A DNA stretch of 64,000 nucleotides from Candidatus Omnitrophota bacterium (lineage in GTDB: Bacteria; Omnitrophota; Gorgyraeia; Tantalellales; Tantalellaceae): positions 186,001-250,000 of the forward strand of contig WJMH01000010.1 of the NCBI GenBank assembly GCA_014728045.1, in the 5' to 3' direction. The notes below the pieces were generated by a model. It was not told the origin of the DNA, did no database searches, and worked only from the letters and a program-made list of their open reading frames with translations. The position numbers and the translations under genes are program-made. The first letter of the stretch is position 1. Every line of letters begins with the position of its first letter. Below, in pieces: positions 1-8,146 of this stretch.

Positions 1-635
1 TTGTACTGAACGCAGAGATCCTTCAGATCCTCCGCGGAAAGATCGGTATCGGTCTTGGCCCCGACCTGGATCTTTTTCTTGTTAAGAAGCTTCTCCAGCT
101 GCATCCTGATGCCCTGGCCTTCTTTCGGCTCAATTCCGGCCGCCTTCTCCATGACAACGTCAGAGTACATGGTGATAAGACGCCTGTAGGCATCATAAGC
201 GAACCTTTCACTTCCGCTTTTCTTGATAAGACCCTTAATTGTCTTGCTGGTAAGGCCAACATTGAGCACGGTCTCCATCATACCGGGCATGGACTGGCGA
301 GCGCCTGAACGGACCGATACGAGTAAAGGGTTCTTTTCGTCGCCGAACTTCTTACCAGTAAGCTTCTCCACCCTCTTCAAAGCCTTGTCCACCTGCGCAT
401 TTAGCTCTCTGGGGTATTTCTTGCCGTAGTCGTAATAATACGTGCAGACATCAGTGGTTATGGTGAACCCCGGCGGCACGGGCAGTTTTAGCTTAGAATG
501 CCCCGCCATCTCCGCCAGGTTGGCTCCCTTACCGCCCAGAAGGTTTTTCATTTCCGCTTTTCCATCGGCCTTACCCCCGCCGAATGAATACACGTACTTC
601 TTCGTCTTTTTGGATGTTTTCTTTTTTCTGGCCAT
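1..635 (-). CDS. ppdK: Pyruvate, phosphate dikinase, N-terminal part (cut by window edge)
   Basis: The enzyme interconverts pyruvate, ATP and phosphate with phosphoenolpyruvate, AMP and pyrophosphate in the cytoplasm. Only the first 211 or so codons are present; the gene runs off the left edge. The N-terminus starts with a lysine-rich stretch and then YVYSFGGGKADG, followed by LLGGKGANLAEM, the hallmark start of the PPDK ATP-grasp domain. Residues near 100 read SVRSGARQSMPGMM, the ATP-binding loop of the family. The ATG at 635 is preceded by a strong AAGGAGG-type ribosome site. It follows glyS by 61 bases, an adjacency also known in Firmicutes. A PPDK, as opposed to PEP synthase, fits a pyrophosphate-using, often anaerobic metabolism; that point is inference. 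Confidence 0.95.
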   Translation of the reverse strand, partial: MARKKKTSKKTKKYVYSFGGGKADGKAEMKNLLGGKGANLAEMAGHSKLKLPVPPGFTITTDVCTYYYDYGKKYPRELNAQVDKALKRVEKLTGKKFGDEKNPLLVSVRSGARQSMPGMMETVLNVGLTSKTIKGLIKKSGSERFAYDAYRRLITMYSDVVMEKAAGIEPKEGQGIRMQLEKLLNKKKIQVGAKTDTDLSAEDLKDLCVQY

Positions 636-664
636 CGTTGTCCTTCTCCTCCTTCTTTGTTTTT

Positions 665-686
665 CCGGGCCACTAAAGAGGCCCGG
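665..686 (-). other. Intercistronic hairpin between glyS and ppdK
   Basis: A seven-pair GC-only stem (CCGGGCC / GGCCCGG) with an eight-base loop lies just after the glyS stop codon. On the minus strand it is followed by A residues, not a U run, so it does not look like an intrinsic terminator. It may stabilise the upstream mRNA or mark a processing point. Confidence 0.5.
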
Positions 687-696
687 CCGGATCAAA

Positions 697-2034
697 CTAG
701 AACTTTTCCGAAAAATACTCTTTAAGCCTGTCAGCTCCTATACGTTCCTGCTCCATGGAGTCCCTCTCACGAACAGTGACTTTACCGTCCTCAAGAGAAT
801 CCACATCAACGGTAACACAATATGGCGTACCGATCTCGTCCTGCCTTCTGTAAAGCCTTCCTATCGCCGCCGTGTCGTCATAGACCACGCGGTAATCCCC
901 TTTTATATCCTCGCGTATCTTTTGGGCCATCTCGACTATTTCCGGCTTGTTCTTGAGAAGCGGAAGTACCGCCGCCTTTATCGGAGAAAGTCTCCTGTCC
1001 AGGGCAAGGTAGACCCGCTTCCTGCCCTTAACTGTCTCCTGCCTGTAGGCATCCACCATAAAGGCCAGAACGGCCCTGTCAACCCCCCCTGAAGGCTCTA
1101 TCACATAAGGGGTGAACCTCTCATCGGCCGCAGTATCGTAATAGGTCAGCTCCTTCCCGCTGATCTTGGAATGCTGCTTCAGGTCGAAATCGGTCCTGTT
1201 GGCGATACCTTCAAGTTCCGACCACCCCATCGGGAAGGAATACTCGATATCATGGCATCTTTTTGCGTAATGGGCAAGCTCGTCCTTCTCATGCTCGCGA
1301 AGCCTGAGGCTTTCCTTGCGTATGCCCAGGGAGATGTACCACTGTTTGCGCTCATTCACCCAGTAATCATACCACTCCTCATCCTCTCCCGGACGGACGA
1401 AAAACTCCAGCTCCATCTGTTCGAACTCACGGCTCCTGAAAGTAAAGTTGCCGGTGGTTATTTCATTACGGAAAGCCTTGCCCGTCTGGGCCACCCCGAA
1501 TGGCAGCTTCCGTCTGCTGGAATTAACGATATTCTCGAAGTTGACGAATATCCCCTGAGCGGTCTCCGGTCTCAGGTAGACATCCTGAGCACTTCCTTCG
1601 ACCGAACCCAGCTGGGTCTTGAACATAAGGTTGAAACTTTTGGGCTCCGTAAGCTCCCCGCCGCATTCGGGACACTTATCTCCCTTGATCTTATCGATGC
1701 GGAACCTCTTCTTACACTGTTTACAATCACTCATCATGTCAGCAAAGGAACCGACATGCCCTGAGGCTTTCCAGACCTCGGGGTTCATCAATATCGCCGC
1801 GTCCAGCCCCTCCACATCGCTGCGGTCGTAGACCATGCTCTTCCACCACTGGGCCTTGACGTTCTTCTTGAGCTCGACCCCCAGGGGTCCGTAATCCCAC
1901 ACGCTGCCTATTCCGCCGTATATCTCACTGTCCTGGAAAATAAACCCGCGCCTTTTGCAGAGGTTCGCTATATCCTTGAGAGCAACATCAACTGTTACTT
2001 CTTCTGTTTCGGTCTTTTTCTTCTTTTTTTCCAT
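697..2034 (-). CDS. glyS: Glycyl-tRNA synthetase, dimeric class II type
   Basis: It charges tRNA-Gly with glycine. The 445-residue protein is the single-chain alpha2 type found in archaea, eukaryotes and many bacteria, not the bacterial alpha2beta2 GlyQ/GlyS type. After a lysine-rich start it shows GSVWDYGPLGVELKKN, the family N-terminal signature. A CxxC pair (CKQC and CPEC) forms the insertion zinc knuckle, and the class II core motifs follow (FRNEITTGNFTFRSREFEQMELEFF). The C-terminal anticodon-binding domain ends near residue 440. The gene starts two bases after the recO stop, so it is probably translated from the same mRNA. The symbol glyS is used loosely; glyQS is the usual name for this form. 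Confidence 0.95.
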   Translation of the reverse strand: MEKKKKKTETEEVTVDVALKDIANLCKRRGFIFQDSEIYGGIGSVWDYGPLGVELKKNVKAQWWKSMVYDRSDVEGLDAAILMNPEVWKASGHVGSFADMMSDCKQCKKRFRIDKIKGDKCPECGGELTEPKSFNLMFKTQLGSVEGSAQDVYLRPETAQGIFVNFENIVNSSRRKLPFGVAQTGKAFRNEITTGNFTFRSREFEQMELEFFVRPGEDEEWYDYWVNERKQWYISLGIRKESLRLREHEKDELAHYAKRCHDIEYSFPMGWSELEGIANRTDFDLKQHSKISGKELTYYDTAADERFTPYVIEPSGGVDRAVLAFMVDAYRQETVKGRKRVYLALDRRLSPIKAAVLPLLKNKPEIVEMAQKIREDIKGDYRVVYDDTAAIGRLYRRQDEIGTPYCVTVDVDSLEDGKVTVRERDSMEQERIGADRLKEYFSEKF

Positions 2035-2036
2035 GA

Positions 2037-2798
2037 CTAGATTATTCTCTCCTTCTGGAGGGTTTCCAAAAACTTAAGTGATCTCATCTGGCGCCCGAGA
2101 TGATACGCCATAAAACTTTTCAGTATCCTTTCAGTCTCCCTGCCCACCTGGCTGCTCACCTTTATGTGCGCAAGTCTGTCAATCTCACTCGATTGTATCT
2201 TCCTCAGGAATTTTAGTGTTCCCGGGGAAAGTCTTAAATAGCTGCCCGATCGGGATGCGCACCCTGAACATACCGTACCACCTGAAGAGATACTGAATAC
2301 AGAACCTGTGCCGAGCTCGCCCCCGCACCCGCAGCATATGTCAAGTTCGGGCCTGAGCCCAATGGCTCCCAATGTTTTTATCTCGAATATCCTGCTGACA
2401 CGTTTTGCGCTGGAACCGGTCCCCAGCATCTCGAGGCTTCTGACCAGGACCCGGTAAAGTTCTTCGTTAGGGTCGTAATCGCTGGTGACCACGTTTATTA
2501 ATTCTATAAAATAATTAGCGTATGTCAACCTTTCTATGTCTTTTCTTACGGGAAGATAAAAATCGACGGCCTCGCAATGGGTGATAAGGTCCATCGGCCT
2601 TTTGTGTTTTCTGTAAAAGAGCAGGTCGCATCTAGTGAATATTTCAAAGTTCCCGGCGAACTGCGGATAGGGGTTCCTCACCCCTTTCATCACGCCTCTT
2701 ATCTTACCAAAGTTCTCGGTGAACACCACAAGTATGTAGCTGGTCTCCCTTAAAAGGTACTTGCGTAATATTATCCCCTCGGCACTTTGTGCAGGCAT
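2037..2798 (-). CDS. recO: DNA repair protein RecO
   Basis: RecO mediates loading of RecA onto SSB-coated single-stranded DNA with RecR (RecFOR pathway). The protein begins MPAQSAEGIILRKYLL, the usual start of the N-terminal OB fold, and then GKIRGVMKGVR. A four-cysteine zinc site lies mid-protein (CCGCG and CSGC around residues 155-180), as in many RecO proteins. The length of about 253 residues fits the family. I chose the ATG at 2798; a TTG two codons upstream is also possible. No clear ribosome site is visible, and the gene sits 12 bases after the DUF502 gene, so coupling is likely. The recO-glyS pairing is conserved in Firmicutes. Confidence 0.93.
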   Translation of the reverse strand: MPAQSAEGIILRKYLLRETSYILVVFTENFGKIRGVMKGVRNPYPQFAGNFEIFTRCDLLFYRKHKRPMDLITHCEAVDFYLPVRKDIERLTYANYFIELINVVTSDYDPNEELYRVLVRSLEMLGTGSSAKRVSRIFEIKTLGAIGLRPELDICCGCGGELGTGSVFSISSGGTVCSGCASRSGSYLRLSPGTLKFLRKIQSSEIDRLAHIKVSSQVGRETERILKSFMAYHLGRQMRSLKFLETLQKERII

Positions 2799-2810
2799 AT
2801 TCAAATGTTT

Positions 2811-3461
2811 CTAGCTTTGTTCTGACACATAAGGAACGACCGGTGAGACCGATCCTCCGGAAACGACCAGTTTCATGCCGTCTTCAACGCTCATGTTCAA
2901 AAACCGTATGCTCCTTCTCGGGATGACCAGGAAAAATCCGCTGGTGGGATTAGGTGTCGTAGGCACGAACACGTTCACGCCCGTTTCGCCCAGCTGATCC
3001 TTCAGCTCACCCTTGGTGGTACCGGTGGTGAAAGCTATCGTATAAAGGCCTTCTCTGGGGTACTCAATAAGCACTACCTGTTTGAAGATCGTCTTTCCCT
3101 GACCTATGAGCGCACCGAAGATCTGTTTACTCGTAGTATACAGTTTTCCCATGATCGGAACCCTGATGAAAATATTCTCACCAAGGGCGAACATGCGATT
3201 TATTACCCATATCTTCGCGCCCCACCCTATAAGAGCAACCGTGAATATAACACCGATAAATATCAGGGTCTTGGCTATTACCACTCCGTGCGTCTGCTCC
3301 CATGCCATCGGCGCCAGCACCTTGACCAGCGGGCTGAGTATGACATCGTTCATCTTTATCACCACGAACCTTATGATCCATATGGTGACCACCGCGGGCA
3401 GAAGAAGTACTATCCCGTTGAAAAAGTTGACCAGAAATCTGTTCCACAACTTGATTTTCAT
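2811..3461 (-). CDS. DUF502 family membrane protein
   Basis: The 216-residue protein has two clear hydrophobic segments, near residues 12-32 and 62-85, followed by a soluble C-terminal half. The block GKLYTTSKQIFGALIGQG and the later VFVPTTPNPTSGFFLVIP are the signatures I associate with the DUF502 family of inner-membrane proteins. The biochemical role of the family is not established. It lies 19 bases after the kinase/phosphatase fusion gene and 12 bases before recO, inside a cluster concerned with envelope lipids and RNA processing. It takes the place where era usually sits in the Firmicutes version of this cluster. Confidence 0.85.
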   Translation of the reverse strand: MKIKLWNRFLVNFFNGIVLLLPAVVTIWIIRFVVIKMNDVILSPLVKVLAPMAWEQTHGVVIAKTLIFIGVIFTVALIGWGAKIWVINRMFALGENIFIRVPIMGKLYTTSKQIFGALIGQGKTIFKQVVLIEYPREGLYTIAFTTGTTKGELKDQLGETGVNVFVPTTPNPTSGFFLVIPRRSIRFLNMSVEDGMKLVVSGGSVSPVVPYVSEQS

Positions 3462-3480
3462 TAATGTTCCCCGTTTTCTT

Positions 3481-4203
3481 TTAAGAAAGCATCTGAAATA
3501 TCAAAAGCGCTACCAGCGCCCCTATCAGACTTCCCGCTATGACCTCCCAGAGCGAATGCACGCCGTTGGTCATCCTGCTTTTCGCTATAATAAGTACTAG
3601 AAAGAACACCAGTATGCTCACCAGCGGGTTCATGGTAAGAAGAGATATAACGACCCATACCGCAAACGCAACCGCGGAGTGGCCACTGGGCATCCCTCCT
3701 TTTAATAGGAATTTCTCCTTGCGTATGACCTTGATGAGTATGACCACGCCGATCACAACAAGCAAAGTTATCAGCGTTATGTGCCAGGGGGACTGCTTTA
3801 TCCTTAAAAGCCCCCTCATTCCCCCCGCGATGCGTTTGGCAAAAAGCAGATAGCCGGTAATCGAGGCGTTCACCGCGCTCACGAACACCGCGCCCGCCGA
3901 AACGTCCTTGATGATCTTGACCGTCGGATGGAACTCATCGCTCACGTGGTCGGTGAGGTGTTCTATCGCGGTATTGAACATTTCAGCGACCAGCACGAAA
4001 GTCACCGCGAAACAGAGGATCATGAACTGTTCCGGAGAGAGATTAAGATATATCCCCGCTATCAGGACCAGAAAAGCGATGGCGAAATGTATCCTCATGT
4101 TCCTTTCGCTCTGCAGCGTGTGCACTACTCCTTCAAGAGCAGCGTTCACGCTGAGCAGGAACTTACTTCCGAAATGCTTTTCTGGCTTTTTGTAAAAGCG
4201 CAT
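3481..4203 (-). CDS. dgkA: Diacylglycerol/undecaprenol kinase fused to PAP2 phosphatase
   Basis: The 240-residue membrane protein joins two enzymes of opposite sense. Residues about 1-125 match the prokaryotic diacylglycerol/undecaprenol kinase fold: FLLSVNAALEGVVHTLQSER, then EMFNTAIEHLTDHVS, which holds the conserved glutamate and asparagine of the active site. Residues about 150-240 form a PAP2-type phosphatase with GGMPSGHSAVAFAVW and a later SRMTNGVHSLWEVIAG, giving the SGH and histidine motifs. The kinase would phosphorylate a lipid alcohol, and the phosphatase would remove phosphate from a lipid phosphate or pyrophosphate. The start at 4203 has AAGGAAG upstream and overlaps the end of ybeY by 41 bases; a longer reading to 4344 would overlap ybeY far more. 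Confidence 0.88.
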   Translation of the reverse strand: MRFYKKPEKHFGSKFLLSVNAALEGVVHTLQSERNMRIHFAIAFLVLIAGIYLNLSPEQFMILCFAVTFVLVAEMFNTAIEHLTDHVSDEFHPTVKIIKDVSAGAVFVSAVNASITGYLLFAKRIAGGMRGLLRIKQSPWHITLITLLVVIGVVILIKVIRKEKFLLKGGMPSGHSAVAFAVWVVISLLTMNPLVSILVFFLVLIIAKSRMTNGVHSLWEVIAGSLIGALVALLIFQMLS

Positions 4204-4597
4204 CTTCTTCCTTCCGCATCTTTGCCCGCTTCCGGGCGGTCCTGTCATCATATCCCAAAAGATGCAATATGCCGTGAATAACGTAAAGGGATATCTCCTC
4301 CTCGAAGGAGAGACCGTATTCACCCGAGTTCCTTGCCGCCGCATCGGAGGATATCGCTATATCCCCGAGGAAGACTCCGTTATCACCCGAAGGCCATGCT
4401 ATAACATCCGTCGCCCGGTCCTTTCCGAACCATTTGCGGTTCATCGCACGTATCTTCTGGCTGGAAACGAAGATCATGTTCAGTTCCGCGTCAGGTCTTT
4501 TGTGCCGGTTTAGGACCAATCTCGCGACATCTTCCAGTTTTGAAAGATCAATCTTTCTTTTTTTGTTTAGGTTTTCGCTGTTTATTCTTATTGTCAT
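4163..4597 (-). CDS. ybeY: Endoribonuclease YbeY
   Basis: YbeY is a metal-dependent endoribonuclease needed for 16S rRNA 3' end maturation and ribosome quality control. The 144-residue protein shows the family core: FGKDRATDVIAWP, then FLGDIAIS, then HGILHLLGYDD at residues 108-118. Two histidines (108 and 112) of the zinc site are present. The third ligand position, normally His in HGxLHLxGYDH, is Asp 118 here. The start overlaps the end of pgpH by 50 bases and the end overlaps dgkA/PAP2 by 41 bases, so the three genes are tightly coupled. phoH-pgpH-ybeY-dgkA is a widely conserved order. Confidence 0.93.
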   Translation of the reverse strand: MTIRINSENLNKKRKIDLSKLEDVARLVLNRHKRPDAELNMIFVSSQKIRAMNRKWFGKDRATDVIAWPSGDNGVFLGDIAISSDAAARNSGEYGLSFEEEISLYVIHGILHLLGYDDRTARKRAKMRKEEDALLQKARKAFRK

Positions 4598-6803
4598 TTG
4601 ACTGCGATCCGTTCGATTGTTTTTTGCCGGGTTCCGGATAATTGAGCCGGGTGTGGAAGATCCCCATCAGCACCCTGACAAAGCTGTCGGCGATAACATG
4701 CATATCCTTCAGCGTCAGATCACATTCATCGAGCTGTCCGTCTATGAACTTGTTGTTGATTATCTTCCTGACGAGGTTCCTTATGCTGGCGGGTGTCGGC
4801 TCCTCCAGGGATCTGCTGGAAGCCTCGACCGAATCGGCCAAGAGCACTATGGCGCTTTCCTTTGTCTGGGGTCTGGGCCCCGGATAACGGAAATCCTCTT
4901 CCCTCAGGACCTTCCCGTCCTCGGATTTTTCTATTGCCTTCTGGTAGAAATAGGCTATGAGGCTGTCTCCATGGTGATGATTTATAAAGTCCACTATGGT
5001 TTTATTGAGTTTATACTGCCTTGCCATTTCCACGCCTTCTTTGACGTGCTTTGCTATAATGAGCGCACTCATCGAAGGCGCCAGGTTCAAATGCTTTGAA
5101 CCTGCCCCCATTTCGTTCTCGCTGAAATATTCCGCCTTTGTGATCTTGCCAATATCATGGTAATAGGACCCCACTCGGGCAAGCAGGCTGTTGGCCCCGA
5201 TGGCATCACAGGCAGCTTCAGCAAGATTGCCCACCATGATCGAATGATGGTAGGTACCGGGCGCCTCCATGGCCAGACGCTTAAGAAGCGGATGGTTAAG
5301 ATCTGAAAGTTCCAGAAGGCTGATGTTCGTGGGCACCTTGAAAACATGTTCGAATACCGGCAAAAGCCCCATGACTATGAAACCCGAAAGTATGCCGCTG
5401 GCCATCGCCCAGGCGCCTTCCCGGACATAAAAATCCATTCCCATACCGTTTATAAGACCGATACAGGATATCGAAAACAGCTTTGCCGCTCCCACCAGGA
5501 GCCCGGCCCAAAGTATCTGGCCTCTTCTGCGGGCGCCTTTTACCGCAGCCATACCGACCACGCTGCCTACCAGAAGAACAAGAGCCACCTCGATATCCCC
5601 TCCCATGAGCAGCGATATGAGCACGCTGAGCAACACCACAAACAGAAAAGAGATATTGAAGCTCACAAGCAGAGTGATTATCATGCCCATGCTGGCAAGG
5701 GGTATGAAATAGCTCGGCTGCGGCGAGCGTATTATGAGATCCGCGGCCAGGATCATCAAGAACATCGTGATCAGGATTATGGAAAGTTCTTTTGTTTTCT
5801 TTAAAAAATCGGCCTTGACGGTGAAATGCGCATGTATACCCGCTACCAGACCCAGGAGCATAAAAAGAAGTATGACCCCAAAAAAGAACTTGGGCGTGAT
5901 GCCCGGACGGAAAATGCTTCTTAGCTGTGATATCTGTGCGATATGGCGCGCGTTAACCCTTTCGCCCTTCTCAATAACAAGCTCGTTCTTCTTGACTTCC
6001 CATCTGCGGTAGACGGGCTCGACCTTTTCGCGCGCCGCCTGTTCCATCCTTTCGGTCTTTTCAAGGTCAAGCTTTATGTTCGGTTCGATATAGGCTGTTA
6101 CCAGAGACGCTGCCGCCTTGCGCGTCCTGCGGTCGCCGGGAAACTGCTTAGAGGCATATTCCTCGGCCACTTTTTCCAGTTCCCCACCCCCCAGCAGGGC
6201 CTGGGTTTCCCTGCGCATCTGCTTGCGCATGGAACCGTTGAATATCATTACCTCTTCTTCCCCCTGCTGCCTGAGCAGTTGAAGGTCCTCCTCACTGGCA
6301 TAACCCGCAAGAAAGAGATTATCAAGAACGTTGAGCACCATATTCTGGAGCTTGGCCGTATTCGGATACGCGATCAGGACTTTCAGGTCCCTTTCGGGAA
6401 CCTTCTCTTTTAGCCTTTCCTCAAGAGCAACGACCTTTTCATTAACGGGCGACTCCATCTCTTTTTGTTCCTCGATAGCACTGAAAACATCGTCTATCTC
6501 GGTCCTGATCCTCTCCTCGAGGACAAGGTCCCGTTCCGCATAAAAAGGAACATTTTCACTGGCCGTGTTCCTGGCCTTTTCGGTAGCCTCATCGTCTATC
6601 TCCCAGTAATAAACGAAATCATAGGGAGCGTAGATGGTCTTAAGCGCGATATCCCCCTCGTGTATCTTCCAGTGACTGAGCTTGGGGCTTATGAACATGC
6701 TCGCCAGGGTAACGGCAAAAAAGACCGCTATCATCAGAACGGAGATCGTCTGCTTGCGTGTTGCGATTTCCTTGAATTTCTTGGTATTAATAAGCTTATT
6801 CAT
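4548..6803 (-). CDS. pgpH: PgpH-type 7TM receptor with HD phosphohydrolase (c-di-AMP phosphodiesterase family)
   Basis: The 751-residue protein has a first membrane helix at residues 18-38 and then a long extracytoplasmic domain of about 260 residues (7TMR-HDED type, charged and helical). A block of several membrane helices follows, roughly residues 300-470, and then a cytoplasmic HD domain. The HD signature is visible as HHSIMVGNLAEAA, YYHDIGKITK and HHHGDSLIAYF. In Listeria and Bacillus this family degrades cyclic di-AMP; the same reaction here is inferred from family membership. A lysine-rich tail ends the protein. The gene overlaps phoH by 8 bases and ybeY by 50. Confidence 0.92.
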   Translation of the reverse strand: MNKLINTKKFKEIATRKQTISVLMIAVFFAVTLASMFISPKLSHWKIHEGDIALKTIYAPYDFVYYWEIDDEATEKARNTASENVPFYAERDLVLEERIRTEIDDVFSAIEEQKEMESPVNEKVVALEERLKEKVPERDLKVLIAYPNTAKLQNMVLNVLDNLFLAGYASEEDLQLLRQQGEEEVMIFNGSMRKQMRRETQALLGGGELEKVAEEYASKQFPGDRRTRKAAASLVTAYIEPNIKLDLEKTERMEQAAREKVEPVYRRWEVKKNELVIEKGERVNARHIAQISQLRSIFRPGITPKFFFGVILLFMLLGLVAGIHAHFTVKADFLKKTKELSIILITMFLMILAADLIIRSPQPSYFIPLASMGMIITLLVSFNISFLFVVLLSVLISLLMGGDIEVALVLLVGSVVGMAAVKGARRRGQILWAGLLVGAAKLFSISCIGLINGMGMDFYVREGAWAMASGILSGFIVMGLLPVFEHVFKVPTNISLLELSDLNHPLLKRLAMEAPGTYHHSIMVGNLAEAACDAIGANSLLARVGSYYHDIGKITKAEYFSENEMGAGSKHLNLAPSMSALIIAKHVKEGVEMARQYKLNKTIVDFINHHHGDSLIAYFYQKAIEKSEDGKVLREEDFRYPGPRPQTKESAIVLLADSVEASSRSLEEPTPASIRNLVRKIINNKFIDGQLDECDLTLKDMHVIADSFVRVLMGIFHTRLNYPEPGKKQSNGSQSNDNKNKQRKPKQKKKD

Positions 6804-7755
6804 TTTCAGGCCCCGCTTTTTCCCTGTACACCTTGATTATCTCTTGCACGAGTTCATGCCTGACCACGTCCTCGCCCTTAAGCATGACGAACTTGATACC
6901 CTCTATCTTCTCGAGAATGGAATTCGCGTGGATGAGTCCTGAACTTCTGCCTTTGGGCAGATCGCTTTGAGTAACATCCCCGGTAATAACGGTCTTGGAA
7001 TCAAACCCCAGGCGCGTAAGGAACATCTTCATCTGCTCCTGAGTGGAATTCTGCGCTTCGTCCATGATTATGAAAGAATCGTTCAGCGTCCTTCCCCGCA
7101 TAAAAGCCAGAGGCGCCACCTCGATAATACCCCTCTCCAGATAATCCTTTATTAGATGCGGCTCCACCATATCGTAAAGCGCATCATACAAAGGCCTGAG
7201 GTAGGGGTTGACCTTCTCGTACATGTCGCCTGGCAGATACCCCAGGCTCTCACCCGCTTCGACAGCGGGTCTTGTGAGGATTATCCTGGATACCAGGTTC
7301 TTCTTCAAAGCGTTAACCGCCATAGCCATGGCAAGGTAGGTCTTGCCGGTACCGGCAGGGCCGATGCCGAAAACTATATCGAATTTCCTTATGGCATCGA
7401 TATACCTCTTCTGGCCGGCGCTTCTGGGCGTTATATAGGCCCTCTTTGAACTCACCTGGATCCTGTCAAGAAAGATATCATCAAGATGCACGGCTACTTC
7501 AGGGTTCTTAAGCGCGTAATCTATGTCCCGGGGAGAGAGATGACCACCTTTCCTTATTACCACAAGGAACTCGTCTATGACCTTATTAGCATTATCCAGA
7601 GCGTTTGCGTCCTCTGACGATATTTTAAGCCCCCCGTCACGGAAGGAAGTCGTCACGCCAAACGCCTTCTCGATCTTCCTGAGATTATCGTCGTGTTTTC
7701 CGAAAAGGACTCTTGCTTCTGAATCATCGGTAAGTCTTATGGTTCTTTCAGCCAT
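6796..7755 (-). CDS. phoH: PhoH-like ATPase
   Basis: This is a cytoplasmic P-loop ATPase of the PhoH family, linked to RNA metabolism though its exact role is unsettled. The 319-residue protein has an N-terminal KH-like region (residues about 1-90, FGKHDDNLRKIEKAFGV), then Walker A GPAGTGKTYLAMAMA and Walker B FIIMDEAQN. It ends with the conserved TRLGFDSKTVITGDVTQ and SGLIHANSILE blocks. Length and domain order are typical. It lies just before pgpH with an 8-base overlap and 10 bases after the lipoprotein-like gene. Conserved linkage to ybeY supports a shared role in rRNA handling. Confidence 0.94.
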   Translation of the reverse strand: MAERTIRLTDDSEARVLFGKHDDNLRKIEKAFGVTTSFRDGGLKISSEDANALDNANKVIDEFLVVIRKGGHLSPRDIDYALKNPEVAVHLDDIFLDRIQVSSKRAYITPRSAGQKRYIDAIRKFDIVFGIGPAGTGKTYLAMAMAVNALKKNLVSRIILTRPAVEAGESLGYLPGDMYEKVNPYLRPLYDALYDMVEPHLIKDYLERGIIEVAPLAFMRGRTLNDSFIIMDEAQNSTQEQMKMFLTRLGFDSKTVITGDVTQSDLPKGRSSGLIHANSILEKIEGIKFVMLKGEDVVRHELVQEIIKVYREKAGPENE

Positions 7756-7764
7756 GGTCCAACC

Positions 7765-8103
7765 TTATTTTATCCAGTCTTCCTCGGATTCATCCTTGAT
7801 AGTGGTAGAAGGTTTATCCTGTTTCTTGCCTTCGTCGGGAACTGCCGTCTCCCGGCTTTCATCTTCTGTGTAAGAAGAACCCGCGGGAAGCTCTATATCC
7901 ACCCCTATGAGTGTACGTTTTACGTTCCTTTCCCCGCCTTTCATGTCCTGGGGCTTGCCCATCAGATACCCGCGATTTCCGTCCAGGTTCTGGTCTACTC
8001 TTTTCTTCTTGAACGTATATACATCGATCGCACCGGCCCTGCAGCAGGCAAAAACGCTCACCAGAAAACAGACCAGCACAAAAGATCTTATTATCTTTTC
8101 CAT
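7765..8103 (-). CDS. Small exported, probably lipid-anchored protein of unknown function
   Basis: I do not recognise a named family. The 112-residue product starts with a basic n-region and a hydrophobic core (IIRSFVLVCFLVSVFACC), giving a lipobox-like VFAC with Cys 20 as the likely lipidation site. The mature part is polar and acidic towards the end. It contains RVDQNLDGNRGYLMGKP, which looks like a conserved block, and later VDIELPAGSSY. The C-terminal third (SRETAVPDEGKKQDKPS) is low complexity and probably disordered. It sits 43 bases after aspS and 10 before phoH. A structural or chaperone role in the envelope is possible, but nothing in the sequence decides it. Confidence 0.7.
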   Translation of the reverse strand: MEKIIRSFVLVCFLVSVFACCRAGAIDVYTFKKKRVDQNLDGNRGYLMGKPQDMKGGERNVKRTLIGVDIELPAGSSYTEDESRETAVPDEGKKQDKPSTTIKDESEEDWIK

Positions 8104-8146
8104 TCTCTACCTCCTTCCCTGTCCACTCGTGTAAAGTGGTCGGGGG

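Noticed and set aside
665-686. Hairpin after glyS as an intrinsic terminator
   Set aside because: No U run follows on the minus strand; A residues follow instead, and ppdK begins soon after.
442-1092. Plus-strand frame of 216 codons over glyS and ppdK
   Set aside because: It is antisense to conserved GlyRS and PPDK sequence and has no recognisable motif; the same holds for all other plus-strand frames seen in the window.
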